The notes under the pieces are model-generated. The model saw only the letters and a list, made by a program, of their open reading frames with translations, did not search any database and was not told where the DNA came from. A DNA stretch of 64,000 bases from PALSA-243 sp963743705. Its GTDB lineage: Bacteria; Acidobacteriota; Terriglobia; Bryobacterales; Bryobacteraceae. The stretch spans positions 119,542 to 183,541 of the forward strand of contig CAVUQS010000013.1 in assembly GCA_963743705.1 (NCBI GenBank), written 5' to 3'. Positions within the stretch are counted from its first letter, which is position 1; each line of letters starts with the position of its first letter. Shown here piece after piece: positions 16,958-25,514 of the stretch. Position numbers and translations under genes: made by a program.

Positions 16958-17968
16958 ATGAGAGTCGGCATCATCGGCACCGGGGCGATCGCCCATAAAC
17001 ATGCGCAGGCGTACCGGAATATCGGATACGAAGTGACGGTCTGCACGGATGTTAGCGAATCGCATGGCCGCGCATTCGCCGAGCAATGGGGCGTGGAGTT
17101 CGCGCCCTCCTACGAGGCGGTTTGCCGGCACCCGCGCGTGGATTACGTGGATGTCTGCACGTTTCCGAATTTCCGGATCGAACCGATCGAGATCTGCGCG
17201 GAGACCAAGAAGCACGTTCAGGTACAGAAGCCGATTTCGACCAGCCTGGCGATGGCGCGGCGGATGGTGGATACGGCGGCGCGCGGCGGGATCGTACTGG
17301 GCGTGGTGAGCCAGCACCGCTTCGATGACGCGAGCCTGTTCCTTTCGAAAGCGCTGGCGGACGGACGGCTGGGAAAACTGTTGCAGTGCGATGTTTACGT
17401 GAAGTGGTACCGTTCGCCGGAGTATTATTCGCGGCCGATCAAGGGAAGCTGGGAGACGGAGGGCGGCGGGGCGCTGATCAACCAGGCGATCCATCAAGTG
17501 GATGTGATGCGATGGTTCGCGGGGCCGGTTCGGGAAGTTTTCGGATCGTGGCAATTGGGCGCCCTGCACAAGATCGAGTCGGAGGACGTGGTGAACGCGG
17601 TACTGCGCTTCGCCAGCGGAGCGACGGGCGTGATCCAGGCCGGGACGGCGTTCTGGCCGGGGTATCCGGAGCGGATGGAATTTCACGGCACCAAAGGCAC
17701 GGCGATAATTTCGGGCGACAAGCTGACCGCGTGGGATGTGAAGGACGACGCAGGCGACCCGGCGCCGGTAGTGAAGGAAATTGCATCGGGCGCAAGCGAT
17801 CCGATGGCGATTTCGCTGGAGCCGTTTGAGCGGCAGTTTCTGGATTTCGGCGAGGCTATCAAGACCGGACGGAAGCCGCAGGTGTCGGGCGAAGAAGGCT
17901 ATGAGGCGCTGGAGATTGTGGACGCGGTGTACCGGTCTTGCCGGTCGGGCGACAAGGTGACGTTGTAG
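16958..17968 (+). CDS. Gfo/Idh/MocA-family NAD(P)-dependent oxidoreductase
   Basis: 336 residues. The N-terminal Rossmann fold starts with MRVGIIGTGAIAHKHAQAY, followed by the conserved VQKPISTSLAMARRM (E/Q-K-P motif with Q in place of the usual E) and the catalytic-region GGGALINQAIHQVDVMRWFAG (typically G-G-x3-D-x2-x-H-x-x-D). The substrate is probably a sugar or inositol derivative, not determinable. The ATG at 16958 is preferred over 16946 because a TAAAAT -10 box at 16942-16947 would lie inside a longer leader. Confidence 0.9.
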   Translation: MRVGIIGTGAIAHKHAQAYRNIGYEVTVCTDVSESHGRAFAEQWGVEFAPSYEAVCRHPRVDYVDVCTFPNFRIEPIEICAETKKHVQVQKPISTSLAMARRMVDTAARGGIVLGVVSQHRFDDASLFLSKALADGRLGKLLQCDVYVKWYRSPEYYSRPIKGSWETEGGGALINQAIHQVDVMRWFAGPVREVFGSWQLGALHKIESEDVVNAVLRFASGATGVIQAGTAFWPGYPERMEFHGTKGTAIISGDKLTAWDVKDDAGDPAPVVKEIASGASDPMAISLEPFERQFLDFGEAIKTGRKPQVSGEEGYEALEIVDAVYRSCRSGDKVTL

Positions 17969-18055
17969 GAGTCCCGGGGTAGATCCTTGATGTACCCTAG
18001 CCGTGGCAATCCCGTAGAATAGCGGCGCGCGCTCATCGGCGCGGTTGAGAGACAA

Positions 18056-19429
18056 GTGCCAAAGAATTCCGTAGACGAGCTTTGGGATCAGTTCACCTCT
18101 TGGGTGGATGACGACGTCGTGTGTCATCCCAACGCGCCGGCCAGTGGCGGAGGTCCGGGGAGTTTTCGCATGCCGGGCGCCTGTGGAAGCCTTCCGCACC
18201 CGCGCGGCGTTCCGCAAGCGAATTCGCCCGCCGCCAGGCGCACCGGCTCGTGGGATCTTTCGACGGAATACCTGCTACAGAAAGCCCAGGAATGGCACGA
18301 GGAGTATAGAAGCTCCCTGGTAGTCGTTGCGGTCGAGATTTGGGCGAAGAAAACCGTCGGTGAAGCATGCTTTTCGGCCGGCGTGCTCGCCGGACTGCTG
18401 GAATCGATCGGCGGGACGGTGGTCGGGCTGATGAAGACCCTCTACCGTCTGAACGAGCTTGAGACCAGCGCGGCGATTGGGCTCGCCAGAGTGGCGAAAA
18501 CGTTCGTTCTGGCGGAGATTTACGATCGCGAACATCTGAAGACGCCCGTTGCTCAAGATCCGATGTTCAACGAAATGGTGCGGCGGCTGTTCAAGGACAC
18601 CGAACTCAAAGAGGCGCACGACCGCAAGGCGAAGATCATCGAAGAAGTGAAGAAGATCGCTCTCAACGCGCCCAAAATCATCGAGCAACTCCGCGCCAAA
18701 ATCGGACCCGGCCTGATGAAGATCGTGAACGGCTATCCGGAGCGGTGGAACCGGTTCATAGCGCTGAGCCGGCAGGGCACGATGGAGAGCCTGTACCGGG
18801 CGGGCGAAGTATTCGGGAGCCTTTTGTTCGATGTGATCATGCTGGTTCTGGCAATCGTCGGAGGCGCCGAGGTTTTGGGCGCGCGGATCTCCGCGATGTT
18901 CCCGGAAGTAGCGGCGGCGGCGGAAGCGATCCGGGTAGAAGAGGGCTCCGCGGCGGCTTCGGAGGGGTTGGCGGACGTGGACGAACTGGCTCAGACGGTG
19001 TCGGAGACTCCGAAGACGCCGAAAGCGCCGAAGGCGGCGCCAGAGCCGGAAGTTGTGGAGCCGGCGAACGTTAAAACGCCCACGCCGGATACGCCGGCGC
19101 CGCGATCCTTAACCAACATCCAAACTCGCGATTGGTATCACGCCAAACTCAAGGAAATCGATGGCGTAGAAGCGACCATGCGAGCCGAGGGGAAGAGTTC
19201 CAAAGAGATTTTCGAGACCGTTACCAAGATGCGGAACGATGCGAAACTCCAAGCGCGCGACCTAATGCAGGACCAAGACTTAGCGAAATCGCTGCCACCG
19301 CCCAAATCGCCCGATGAAGTGCTGGCGAAATACGACGGTGATTACGAGAAGGCTATTCAGGCGTCGAAAAGAACCAACGTGGAAGTCGATACGGCAATCG
19401 AGAAAAACCGACAAAGCGGAGAACAATGA
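18056..19429 (+). CDS. Candidate polymorphic-type toxin; unrecognised
   Basis: 457 residues, GTG start. There is no classical signal peptide. The N-terminus (1-20) is acidic, followed by a Pro/Gly-rich low-complexity stretch (25-65) that also reads plausibly in the other frames, so an indel there cannot be excluded. Long helices follow, then a hydrophobic segment (about 250-275, EVFGSLLFDVIMLVLAIVGG), a Pro/Lys linker (318-350), and a compact charged C-terminal domain (351-457: RDWYHAKLKEIDG, KMRNDAKLQARDLM, EKAIQASKRTN). Architecture and the ATGA-overlapping small gene downstream match toxin-immunity pairs. The end domain resembles terminal domains I know from T6SS/Rhs-type effectors, unnamed. 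The toxic activity is not known. Confidence 0.55.
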   Translation: MPKNSVDELWDQFTSWVDDDVVCHPNAPASGGGPGSFRMPGACGSLPHPRGVPQANSPAARRTGSWDLSTEYLLQKAQEWHEEYRSSLVVVAVEIWAKKTVGEACFSAGVLAGLLESIGGTVVGLMKTLYRLNELETSAAIGLARVAKTFVLAEIYDREHLKTPVAQDPMFNEMVRRLFKDTELKEAHDRKAKIIEEVKKIALNAPKIIEQLRAKIGPGLMKIVNGYPERWNRFIALSRQGTMESLYRAGEVFGSLLFDVIMLVLAIVGGAEVLGARISAMFPEVAAAAEAIRVEEGSAAASEGLADVDELAQTVSETPKTPKAPKAAPEPEVVEPANVKTPTPDTPAPRSLTNIQTRDWYHAKLKEIDGVEATMRAEGKSSKEIFETVTKMRNDAKLQARDLMQDQDLAKSLPPPKSPDEVLAKYDGDYEKAIQASKRTNVEVDTAIEKNRQSGEQ

Positions 19430-19653
19430 CGACGGATTGGTTGGCGCTCCTGAAGCAGTCGAAAGTAGATTGGCAGAAGACCGCAGAAAGCCCTTATCTT
19501 TTTCGCGCGGTGTTCCAGGGCAAGACAGTGAATCTCCGGCTGAACGATTTCCCGGATGAGCCGCTCTGCACGGTTATTATCGATGGGAAGGAAACGAATC
19601 TGGACGACTTCCCGAAGTCCTGGACGCTTCCGCGTCATCGCGGCGAGGAATAA
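19426..19653 (+). CDS. Small protein, candidate immunity protein
   Basis: 75 residues, acidic overall. It starts inside the stop codon of the upstream toxin candidate (ATGA), so the two are translationally coupled. The sequence has KQSKVDWQKTAESPYLFRAVF and VNLRLNDFPDEPLCTVIIDG, a mixed alpha/beta pattern with no signal peptide or known motif. Size, coupling and position are what an immunity protein shows; function is inferred from context only. Confidence 0.5.
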   Translation: MTTDWLALLKQSKVDWQKTAESPYLFRAVFQGKTVNLRLNDFPDEPLCTVIIDGKETNLDDFPKSWTLPRHRGEE

Positions 19654-19675
19654 CGGGCATGCGTCGGCGGTGTGC

Positions 19676-19681
19676 CATAAT
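19676..19681 (+). promoter_or_regulatory. CATAAT -10 box 6 nt before the amidohydrolase start
   Basis: CATAAT matches the -10 consensus in five of six positions and leaves 6 nt to the ATG at 19688. No Shine-Dalgarno sequence can fit between them, so a leaderless transcript is likely. Confidence 0.45.
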
Positions 19682-19687
19682 CTCCGC

Positions 19688-21181
19688 ATGATTTATCGCT
19701 TCGTTTCGGGCAGCGCATTTGCATTTCTCGTTGTTGCCACTGCTATCGCCCAAGCCCCTCAATCCGGACACCGCGCCCAACGCCTCTTAATCCACAACGC
19801 CACGGTGATCGATGGTAATGGCACGCCGGCGCGCGGGCCGATGGACATCGTCGTGGAGAACGGGTTGATCGCGAATGTGATTCCGATCGATCCGGTTGCG
19901 ATGGGACGCGGTGGGCGGCAGAGTGCACAGACGGATGCTGTGATCGATGCCACCGGCAAGTACGTGCTGCCGGGATTGATCAACAATCACGCGCATTTGC
20001 AGGAAGAACGCGGCGGCAAGCCGCAACCGATCGAGTACGAGCTGAACATCTGGTTATCGTGCGGCATCACATCCGTGCGCGATGTTGGCAGCCCGACGCC
20101 GCGGGCGCTGGAATTGCGCAAGATGTCGGCTGAAGGCGAAATCGCGGCGCCGCGCATCTTCGTTTATCCGATGTTCGGCCAGGTGAAAAATGCCGACGAC
20201 GCGCGGGCGCGCGTGCGCTCGCTCAAGCAAATGGGCGCGGATGGGATCAAGATCCTGGGCATCGACCGCGACATCATGCAGGCGATGGAGGATGAAGCGC
20301 ACAAACTCGGCATGCGCATCGCGCATCATGCGGGCGTCGAGGAGACCAACGCCTGGGACGATATCAAGTTCGGCACCACTTCGATCGAGCATTGGTACGG
20401 TATTCCGGACGCGGCGATCGACGACAGCGTGCAACACTTTCCATCGAGCTACAACTACAACAACGAGACCGACCGCTTCCGCTACGCGGGACATCTCTTC
20501 CGGGAAGCGGACCCAACGCGCCTGACCGAAGTGCTCTCGGCCATGGTCAAAGCGCATGTGGCATGGGATCCGACGCTCGATATTTACGAGGCCAGCCGCG
20601 ATTTGCAGCGCGCGCAAACGCAGCCCTGGTTCGCGGAGTATCTGCATCCGGCGCTGGAAGAATATTTCCGGCCGAATCCTTCGAACCACGGATCGTATTT
20701 CATCGGCTGGACATCGAGCGACGAATCGTATTGGAAGGAAAATTACCGGATCTGGATGGCGGCGCTGCGCGAATTCGACCGGCTGGGCGGGTTGATCGGC
20801 ATGGGCGACGACGCAGGCTTCATTTACCAAATGTACGGGTTCGGGCTGATTCGCGGAATGGAACTACACCAGGAAGCGGGCTTCCATCCAATCAAGATCA
20901 TCCAGCAGGCGACGGGCAACAACGCCAAGATTCTCGGACAGGAGGATCGTTTGGGGCGCGTGCGCGCCGGTTTCGCAGCGGATTTGATCGTCGTCAACGG
21001 AAATCCGCTAGAGAATCTGAAGGTGCTCTATCCGACCGGCGTGGATGAGATCCGCGACGGCAAGACCGTGCACACGGGTGGCGTGGAATGGACGATCAAG
21101 GACGGCATTCCGTACCACGCGCCGGAATTGATGGCGAAAGTGAAGCAGATGGTGGCGGATGCGCGGAAGAGCGCGCGATAA
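19688..21181 (+). CDS. Secreted amidohydrolase
   Basis: 497 residues with a signal peptide (FVSGSAFAFLVVATAIAQ). The amidohydrolase (imidazolonase-like) core has the metal motif LINNHAHLQEERG (HxH), KILGIDRD, RIAHHAGVEETNAWDDIKFGTTSIEH, WDPTLDIYEASRD, GMGDDAGFIYQ, and the C-terminal LGRVRAGFAADLIVVNGNPLEN, typical for aryldialkylphosphatase- or prolidase-like members. The lysine of the carbamate site may be in KILGI. The substrate is unknown. The chosen ATG follows a CATAAT -10 box by 6 nt. Confidence 0.87.
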   Translation: MIYRFVSGSAFAFLVVATAIAQAPQSGHRAQRLLIHNATVIDGNGTPARGPMDIVVENGLIANVIPIDPVAMGRGGRQSAQTDAVIDATGKYVLPGLINNHAHLQEERGGKPQPIEYELNIWLSCGITSVRDVGSPTPRALELRKMSAEGEIAAPRIFVYPMFGQVKNADDARARVRSLKQMGADGIKILGIDRDIMQAMEDEAHKLGMRIAHHAGVEETNAWDDIKFGTTSIEHWYGIPDAAIDDSVQHFPSSYNYNNETDRFRYAGHLFREADPTRLTEVLSAMVKAHVAWDPTLDIYEASRDLQRAQTQPWFAEYLHPALEEYFRPNPSNHGSYFIGWTSSDESYWKENYRIWMAALREFDRLGGLIGMGDDAGFIYQMYGFGLIRGMELHQEAGFHPIKIIQQATGNNAKILGQEDRLGRVRAGFAADLIVVNGNPLENLKVLYPTGVDEIRDGKTVHTGGVEWTIKDGIPYHAPELMAKVKQMVADARKSAR

Positions 21182-21268
21182 GAACGCGTTCCGCGACTCC
21201 CGCGTTGTACTTGCGGCCGAACAAGAGCCGGCTAATTTCGCGCATGTTGGGTAGGAGGAGGAAAACAG

Positions 21269-21595
21269 ATGGAAGTGAATGAGAAAACGATGATTTCGAT
21301 GGACAATTTGGGCAAATTGCCCAAAGCCGGTGCGCTCGCCCCTGCGGCCATGGACGCCTTCTGGGCTTATGACAAGGCGGCGCTGGCCGACGGCGCGATT
21401 CCGAAGAAGTATAAGGAACTGATGGCGATCGCAGTCGCGCTTACCACCCAGTGCGCCTATTGCATCGAACTGCATCGGCAGGGGGCGCTGAAGGCCGGCG
21501 TCACCGAACAGGAATTGGCGGAAGCGATTCACGTGACCGCGGCGCTGCGCGCCGGGGCCGCCATTACGCACGGCTCGCACCTCTTCAACACCTAA
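21269..21595 (+). CDS. Carboxymuconolactone decarboxylase/AhpD-like protein
   Basis: 108 residues of the CMD/AhpD helical family. The redox-type motif CAYCIELH (C-x-x-C-x3-H) is near residues 67-74 after PKKYKELMAIAVALTTQ. Proteins with this motif are usually alkylhydroperoxidase-like or small peroxiredoxin partners; those with CxxC act as thiol reductants. An AGGAGGAAAAC leader lies about 10 bases before the ATG. A strong hairpin follows the gene. Confidence 0.9.
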   Translation: MEVNEKTMISMDNLGKLPKAGALAPAAMDAFWAYDKAALADGAIPKKYKELMAIAVALTTQCAYCIELHRQGALKAGVTEQELAEAIHVTAALRAGAAITHGSHLFNT

Positions 21596-21611
21596 CCAAG
21601 GTGAGACGGAT

Positions 21612-21638
21612 TGAGGGGAGACTGCCGGTCTCCCCTCA
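21612..21638. terminator. Bidirectional hairpin terminator
   Basis: TGAGGGGAGAC and GTCTCCCCTCA form a perfect 11-bp stem with a TGCCG loop between the convergent CMD and S9 peptidase genes. The TCA at the right edge (21636-21638) is also the stop codon of the S9 peptidase on the minus strand. There is no strong U-tract, so termination strength is inferred. Confidence 0.7.
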
Positions 21639-23597
21639 CATATTCTCGTTGAACCAGGCAATCATGCGCACCAACACGTCGCGTTGATGAGCGGGCGTGT
21701 GAAAACGATGGCCTTCGTTGGGGTAAACCACCATTTCAGTTTTCACGCCCAGGTCGCGCAGCGCGTGCCAGAACTCGTAGGATTGCGGCGCGGGACATTC
21801 GCCGTCGCGGTCGCCAACTACAATTAGCGTGGGCGTCTTGACGTTCTTAATGAACTCGATTGGGGAACTTTTGGCGTAGACCTTGGGGTCGTCGTAGACA
21901 GAGGCGCCGAAATAGGGGAGCATCCACTGATCGATGGAATTCTGGCCGTAATAACTTTGCCAGTTGGCGAGGCCGGCGCCGGCCACGGCTGCATGGAAGC
22001 GATTGGTTTGGGTGACGGCCCACATGGTCATGTAGCCGCCGTAACTCCAGCCGGTGATGCCGACTCGGTTGGGGTCAATGGGCGCGCTGCGCACGGCTTC
22101 ATCGACGCCGGCAAGAATGTCGCGGAGGTCGCCGCCGCCGAAATCTTTCACATTGCCGAGCGTGAACTTTTCGCCCTGCCCATAGCTGCCGCGCGGATTC
22201 GGCAGCAACACGAAGTAGCCTTGCTGTGAGAGCAACGTCGCGTTGAATCCGGGCTTCGGCCAAGCCGGTTTCATGGAGGATGCGGGGCCGCCGTGCACGC
22301 TCACCACCATCGGGTATTTGCGGCTCGGGTCGAAATCGCGCGGATAGATGAGCCAGCCTTGCACGGTGAACTCGTCGCTCTTCCAGTGCAGGCTCTTGGC
22401 TTCGCCCCAGAGCGGAATACGATCCTGATTGGCGTGCGTGACGTCGTGCCAATCGCCTACGGGGCCAGCCCATACATCGGGCGGGCGCTGCCAGGAATCG
22501 CGCGTGAGGGCGCTCATCTTTCCGTCGTCGGAGAGCGAAACGCCGCCGCCATCCATGGTGAAGATGGTTTCGTCGCCCTTCCAGAGGCGCTCGATCTGGC
22601 CAGTGGCGGGGTCTACCATCGACACGGCGCTGCCACCGTCGAAGTGCTCGCTGAAATAGATGTGCTTCGAATTCTTGGGCGCGACGATATCGGCCACCGA
22701 AGAATTGATGCCGGGCGTGATGCTGCCGGCTTCCCCGCCCTCGGCCGGCACGCGATAAATTTCACCGCCGGTCGAGCCTTCATCGCTCATGATGCCGCCG
22801 ATGAAGAGGATGGATTTGCCGTCCGGAGTCCAACGCGGCTCGGCAATCTGTCGCTCGACGGGGGGTTTGTAGATGGGTTTCAGTTCTCCGCCAAGCGAAG
22901 GCAAAGTGTAAATTTGTGCGATCCACCAATTGTTGTCGCCCATGCCGGCGGCGGCGGAAATGGCGAAACTGCGGCTATCCGGCGACCAATCGTACTCATA
23001 GACGTACAGGTTGGGCGGAGAGATCTGACGCGCGGTGGCGCTGACCGGGTCGACCACAGCGATGCGCTGCTCGTAGATTTTGGATTCGAGCACCCCGGAA
23101 TCGGGCGGCACCGGGTCTAGCGGTCCAGCGCGATGCGGCAGGTTTTCGGTAAAGAGAAGCGCGATGCGCTTGCCGTCGGGCGACCAACGCGGGTTGGCGA
23201 GCAGGCCCGTCAGGTGACTGGCCTGCCGCGCGCGGCCGCCGTCGAGGGCCTGGACGTAGAGTTGCAACTGGTCGCGCTTGTGGCAATCGGAGAGAAACGC
23301 GATTTCCTTGCTGTCGGGAGCCCAGGCGACGGCCTCTTCGTCGCAGGCGGTTTTGCCGTCGCCCGCCCCGATATGGATCGGCGGCCCGGAGGCCTTCATG
23401 CGGACCACATGGATGGCGGATTTTCCGGCGGGAAGCGACTGCACGTAGGCTACGTAAGCGCCATCGGGCGAGATCACCGCTTGCGGAAACCAGTGCGTGT
23501 TCGCGATTTCCGTCAGCGCCGGCTCAACCTGCGTTACCGCCTTCTGCGACCAGGCTGCGCCAGCGGCAAGCAGCAACGCGCAAGAAACAATTCTCAC
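21636..23597 (-). CDS. S9-family prolyl oligopeptidase/acylaminoacyl peptidase
   Basis: 653 residues with a signal peptide (MRIVSCALLLAAGAAWSQ). An N-terminal seven-blade TolB/WD-like propeller (about 35-390) with WSPDGKRIALLF and WSPDSRSFAISA repeats precedes the alpha/beta-hydrolase domain. The catalytic triad is visible: serine in TGWSYGGYMTMW, aspartate in VVGDRDGECP, histidine in PNEGHRF. It cleaves short peptides in the periplasm. Its start overlaps by 4 bp the stop of the upstream membrane-protein gene (ATGA-type), so the two are co-transcribed. Confidence 0.95.
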   Translation of the reverse strand: MRIVSCALLLAAGAAWSQKAVTQVEPALTEIANTHWFPQAVISPDGAYVAYVQSLPAGKSAIHVVRMKASGPPIHIGAGDGKTACDEEAVAWAPDSKEIAFLSDCHKRDQLQLYVQALDGGRARQASHLTGLLANPRWSPDGKRIALLFTENLPHRAGPLDPVPPDSGVLESKIYEQRIAVVDPVSATARQISPPNLYVYEYDWSPDSRSFAISAAAGMGDNNWWIAQIYTLPSLGGELKPIYKPPVERQIAEPRWTPDGKSILFIGGIMSDEGSTGGEIYRVPAEGGEAGSITPGINSSVADIVAPKNSKHIYFSEHFDGGSAVSMVDPATGQIERLWKGDETIFTMDGGGVSLSDDGKMSALTRDSWQRPPDVWAGPVGDWHDVTHANQDRIPLWGEAKSLHWKSDEFTVQGWLIYPRDFDPSRKYPMVVSVHGGPASSMKPAWPKPGFNATLLSQQGYFVLLPNPRGSYGQGEKFTLGNVKDFGGGDLRDILAGVDEAVRSAPIDPNRVGITGWSYGGYMTMWAVTQTNRFHAAVAGAGLANWQSYYGQNSIDQWMLPYFGASVYDDPKVYAKSSPIEFIKNVKTPTLIVVGDRDGECPAPQSYEFWHALRDLGVKTEMVVYPNEGHRFHTPAHQRDVLVRMIAWFNENM

Positions 23598-25432
23598 TTT
23601 CTCAACCTCTCTTTAATTATGACGATCAATCCGGCCAAAAGCGCCGCGCCGCTGAGCCAGCGCGCGGATTGCTGTTCCAAGCCGCCATCGTAGACGAGAT
23701 CGACGGCGCAGGGTCCGCTGCAGCGCGGCTCGACGATCATTTGTCCCAGTTTGTCTGCCAGGATGGGGCGGGGCTCGCCGTTCACGCGGGCGGTCCAGCC
23801 TTTGTCGAATGTCACCTGAACGGAAAGCACATATTCGGGACGGAGGCTTGCGGTAATGGTGGCGCGGCTCGCGCCATGCCACGTGAAGGAGGCGTCGGGC
23901 AGCGCGGGATCGTCGAGCGCGGCGAGGTAATGATCGAGCGACTTGTTGTCGTACGCAGGCGGCGTTTCGCGCGGCAGATCGGAAGGCAGCATGGCGTGCG
24001 CCAGCGAGGTGCGGCGGCGCGGAACTGCGTAGATCACCTCTGAACCGTCGCGCCAGATTTCGGCGAGGCCGTTGAACTTATCGGGATGGGCGTACGGGTG
24101 AAAGACTTCGCGGCTGCCGGGCGCGCCGCCGACAATAGCGCCGACGCCGAAGGCTTTCAGCCACGCAAGCGCGGTCTCGATATGCTCGCCGAAATAAACC
24201 TGAAAGATCACGTGCGGCATGATGAGGTTGCGCTCGCCGTTATCGAAGCCGCCATTGAGCATGGCGGTGTCGCTGAAGGCGTTCATCCAGAATCCGATGG
24301 TGCCGGGCGCGAAGACGCGCACGCCGGGTTGATGGGCACCGAGCCAAGTCGAGATCTCATACTCGGCAGTGGAGGCGATGGCGATCGGCTTTTCGATTTC
24401 CTGGGCGCGTTGATGCTGCGCGATGGCTGCGGCGAGGCAGAAAGCTGCGGCCGCGAAGACCCCAACTCGCCTGACGCCGACTTTGGCCGCGAGGAGCGGA
24501 GCGAGAAGGCCGGCAAGTAGCCAGAAGGCGAGATCCATCTCGAGGTGATAGCGGTTCGGCTGCGGGATGACTTCGAGCCTGAACCAATAGGCCGGCAACG
24601 CGATGGTGGCGGTGAAATATAGCAACAGCGCGGCGAAGCGAATTCGTGGATCGATTCGCTTTTTGAAGAGCGCGAAAGCGAGCAGCAGCGCGCCGGCGAC
24701 AAATGCCGCCTGCAGCGGATAGTTCGGCTTGTATCCATTGGCGACCAACGGGGCGTTGGCTTGAACGGTCGCAACGGTGGAGGGTGTGACGAACGGAGCG
24801 GCGATAGCGTACGCCCAGCATGCGATCAGGGCGAGGCGGGGCCATGCGCCCTTGACCTTCGCAAGCAGAAAGGCGGTCCCGATGAGGGCGAGGGCGAACC
24901 CACCGATCCAATTGGTCAGCGCGGCCGCAGCCATGGCGACCGCGGCGGCAAAATAACGAGCGGGCGTGCGGCGCTCGAGCGCGATGTAGAGCGCGCCAAT
25001 AGCCAGCGGCAGTAGCGTCAAGGCGGCGATGTGCGGCCCCTCGCCCCAGCGCACCATGGCGTCCAGCCGGCAAGCGGCCAGCCACCCGCCGCTATCGTGA
25101 CGCATCGAAGGCACCAGCCAAATCGTGGGTGAGAACAACGAATAGCCGGCCGCCGCCGTGAAGGCCGCCGCCCGGCTCGATCCGAGGCGTAGCAGCGCCC
25201 AATAAAGCGCAACCGGCCCCAGCGCATAGAGCGTGGCGGTGACAGCGTGATAGGCGAGCGCGGCGGAAATATGCCCGATGCCCGACACGGCGGCCACGGT
25301 GGCGTGCAGCAAGGGAGTGTACGTATCGGGAAACGGGGTGCCGGCGTACCAGAGGGGCATCCAGTTCAGGTCGGGGAAATGATCGCGCATGTAGCGGGCG
25401 AGGCCGATGAACGCGGCTTCGATGGAACCCAT
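23594..25432 (-). CDS. Large integral membrane protein, GT-C/PTPS-related type
   Basis: At least 612 residues. About ten to twelve hydrophobic helices are visible in the first 330 residues, then a soluble region (about 340-580) and one last helix (WLSGAALLAGLIVII). The segment MGSIEAAFIGLARYM and MPLWYAGTPFPDTYTPLLH resembles multi-pass membrane glycosyltransferase-like proteins annotated as 6-pyruvoyl-tetrahydropterin-synthase-related. In those the region before MGSIEAAF is conserved. Here 27 codons upstream are open and read as a plausible membrane N-terminus (LFALNAFVTFRLFHSEYIAQ), but they contain no ATG, GTG or TTG, so the true start is unsettled. Confidence 0.75.
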   Translation of the reverse strand: MGSIEAAFIGLARYMRDHFPDLNWMPLWYAGTPFPDTYTPLLHATVAAVSGIGHISAALAYHAVTATLYALGPVALYWALLRLGSSRAAAFTAAAGYSLFSPTIWLVPSMRHDSGGWLAACRLDAMVRWGEGPHIAALTLLPLAIGALYIALERRTPARYFAAAVAMAAAALTNWIGGFALALIGTAFLLAKVKGAWPRLALIACWAYAIAAPFVTPSTVATVQANAPLVANGYKPNYPLQAAFVAGALLLAFALFKKRIDPRIRFAALLLYFTATIALPAYWFRLEVIPQPNRYHLEMDLAFWLLAGLLAPLLAAKVGVRRVGVFAAAAFCLAAAIAQHQRAQEIEKPIAIASTAEYEISTWLGAHQPGVRVFAPGTIGFWMNAFSDTAMLNGGFDNGERNLIMPHVIFQVYFGEHIETALAWLKAFGVGAIVGGAPGSREVFHPYAHPDKFNGLAEIWRDGSEVIYAVPRRRTSLAHAMLPSDLPRETPPAYDNKSLDHYLAALDDPALPDASFTWHGASRATITASLRPEYVLSVQVTFDKGWTARVNGEPRPILADKLGQMIVEPRCSGPCAVDLVYDGGLEQQSARWLSGAALLAGLIVIIKERLRK

Positions 25433-25514
25433 CTGCGCGATGTATTCGGAATGGAAGAGACGAAAGGTGACGAAGGCGTTCAGGGCAAATAGGGCGGCAG
25501 GGGCGGCCAGCCTC

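Noticed and set aside
18121..18310. Alternative frames of the N-terminal part of the toxin candidate as separate small genes
   Set aside because: They look protein-like in places (HAGRLWK, RRQAHRLVGSFDG) but are short and lack starts or ribosome sites; at most they hint at an indel in the main frame.
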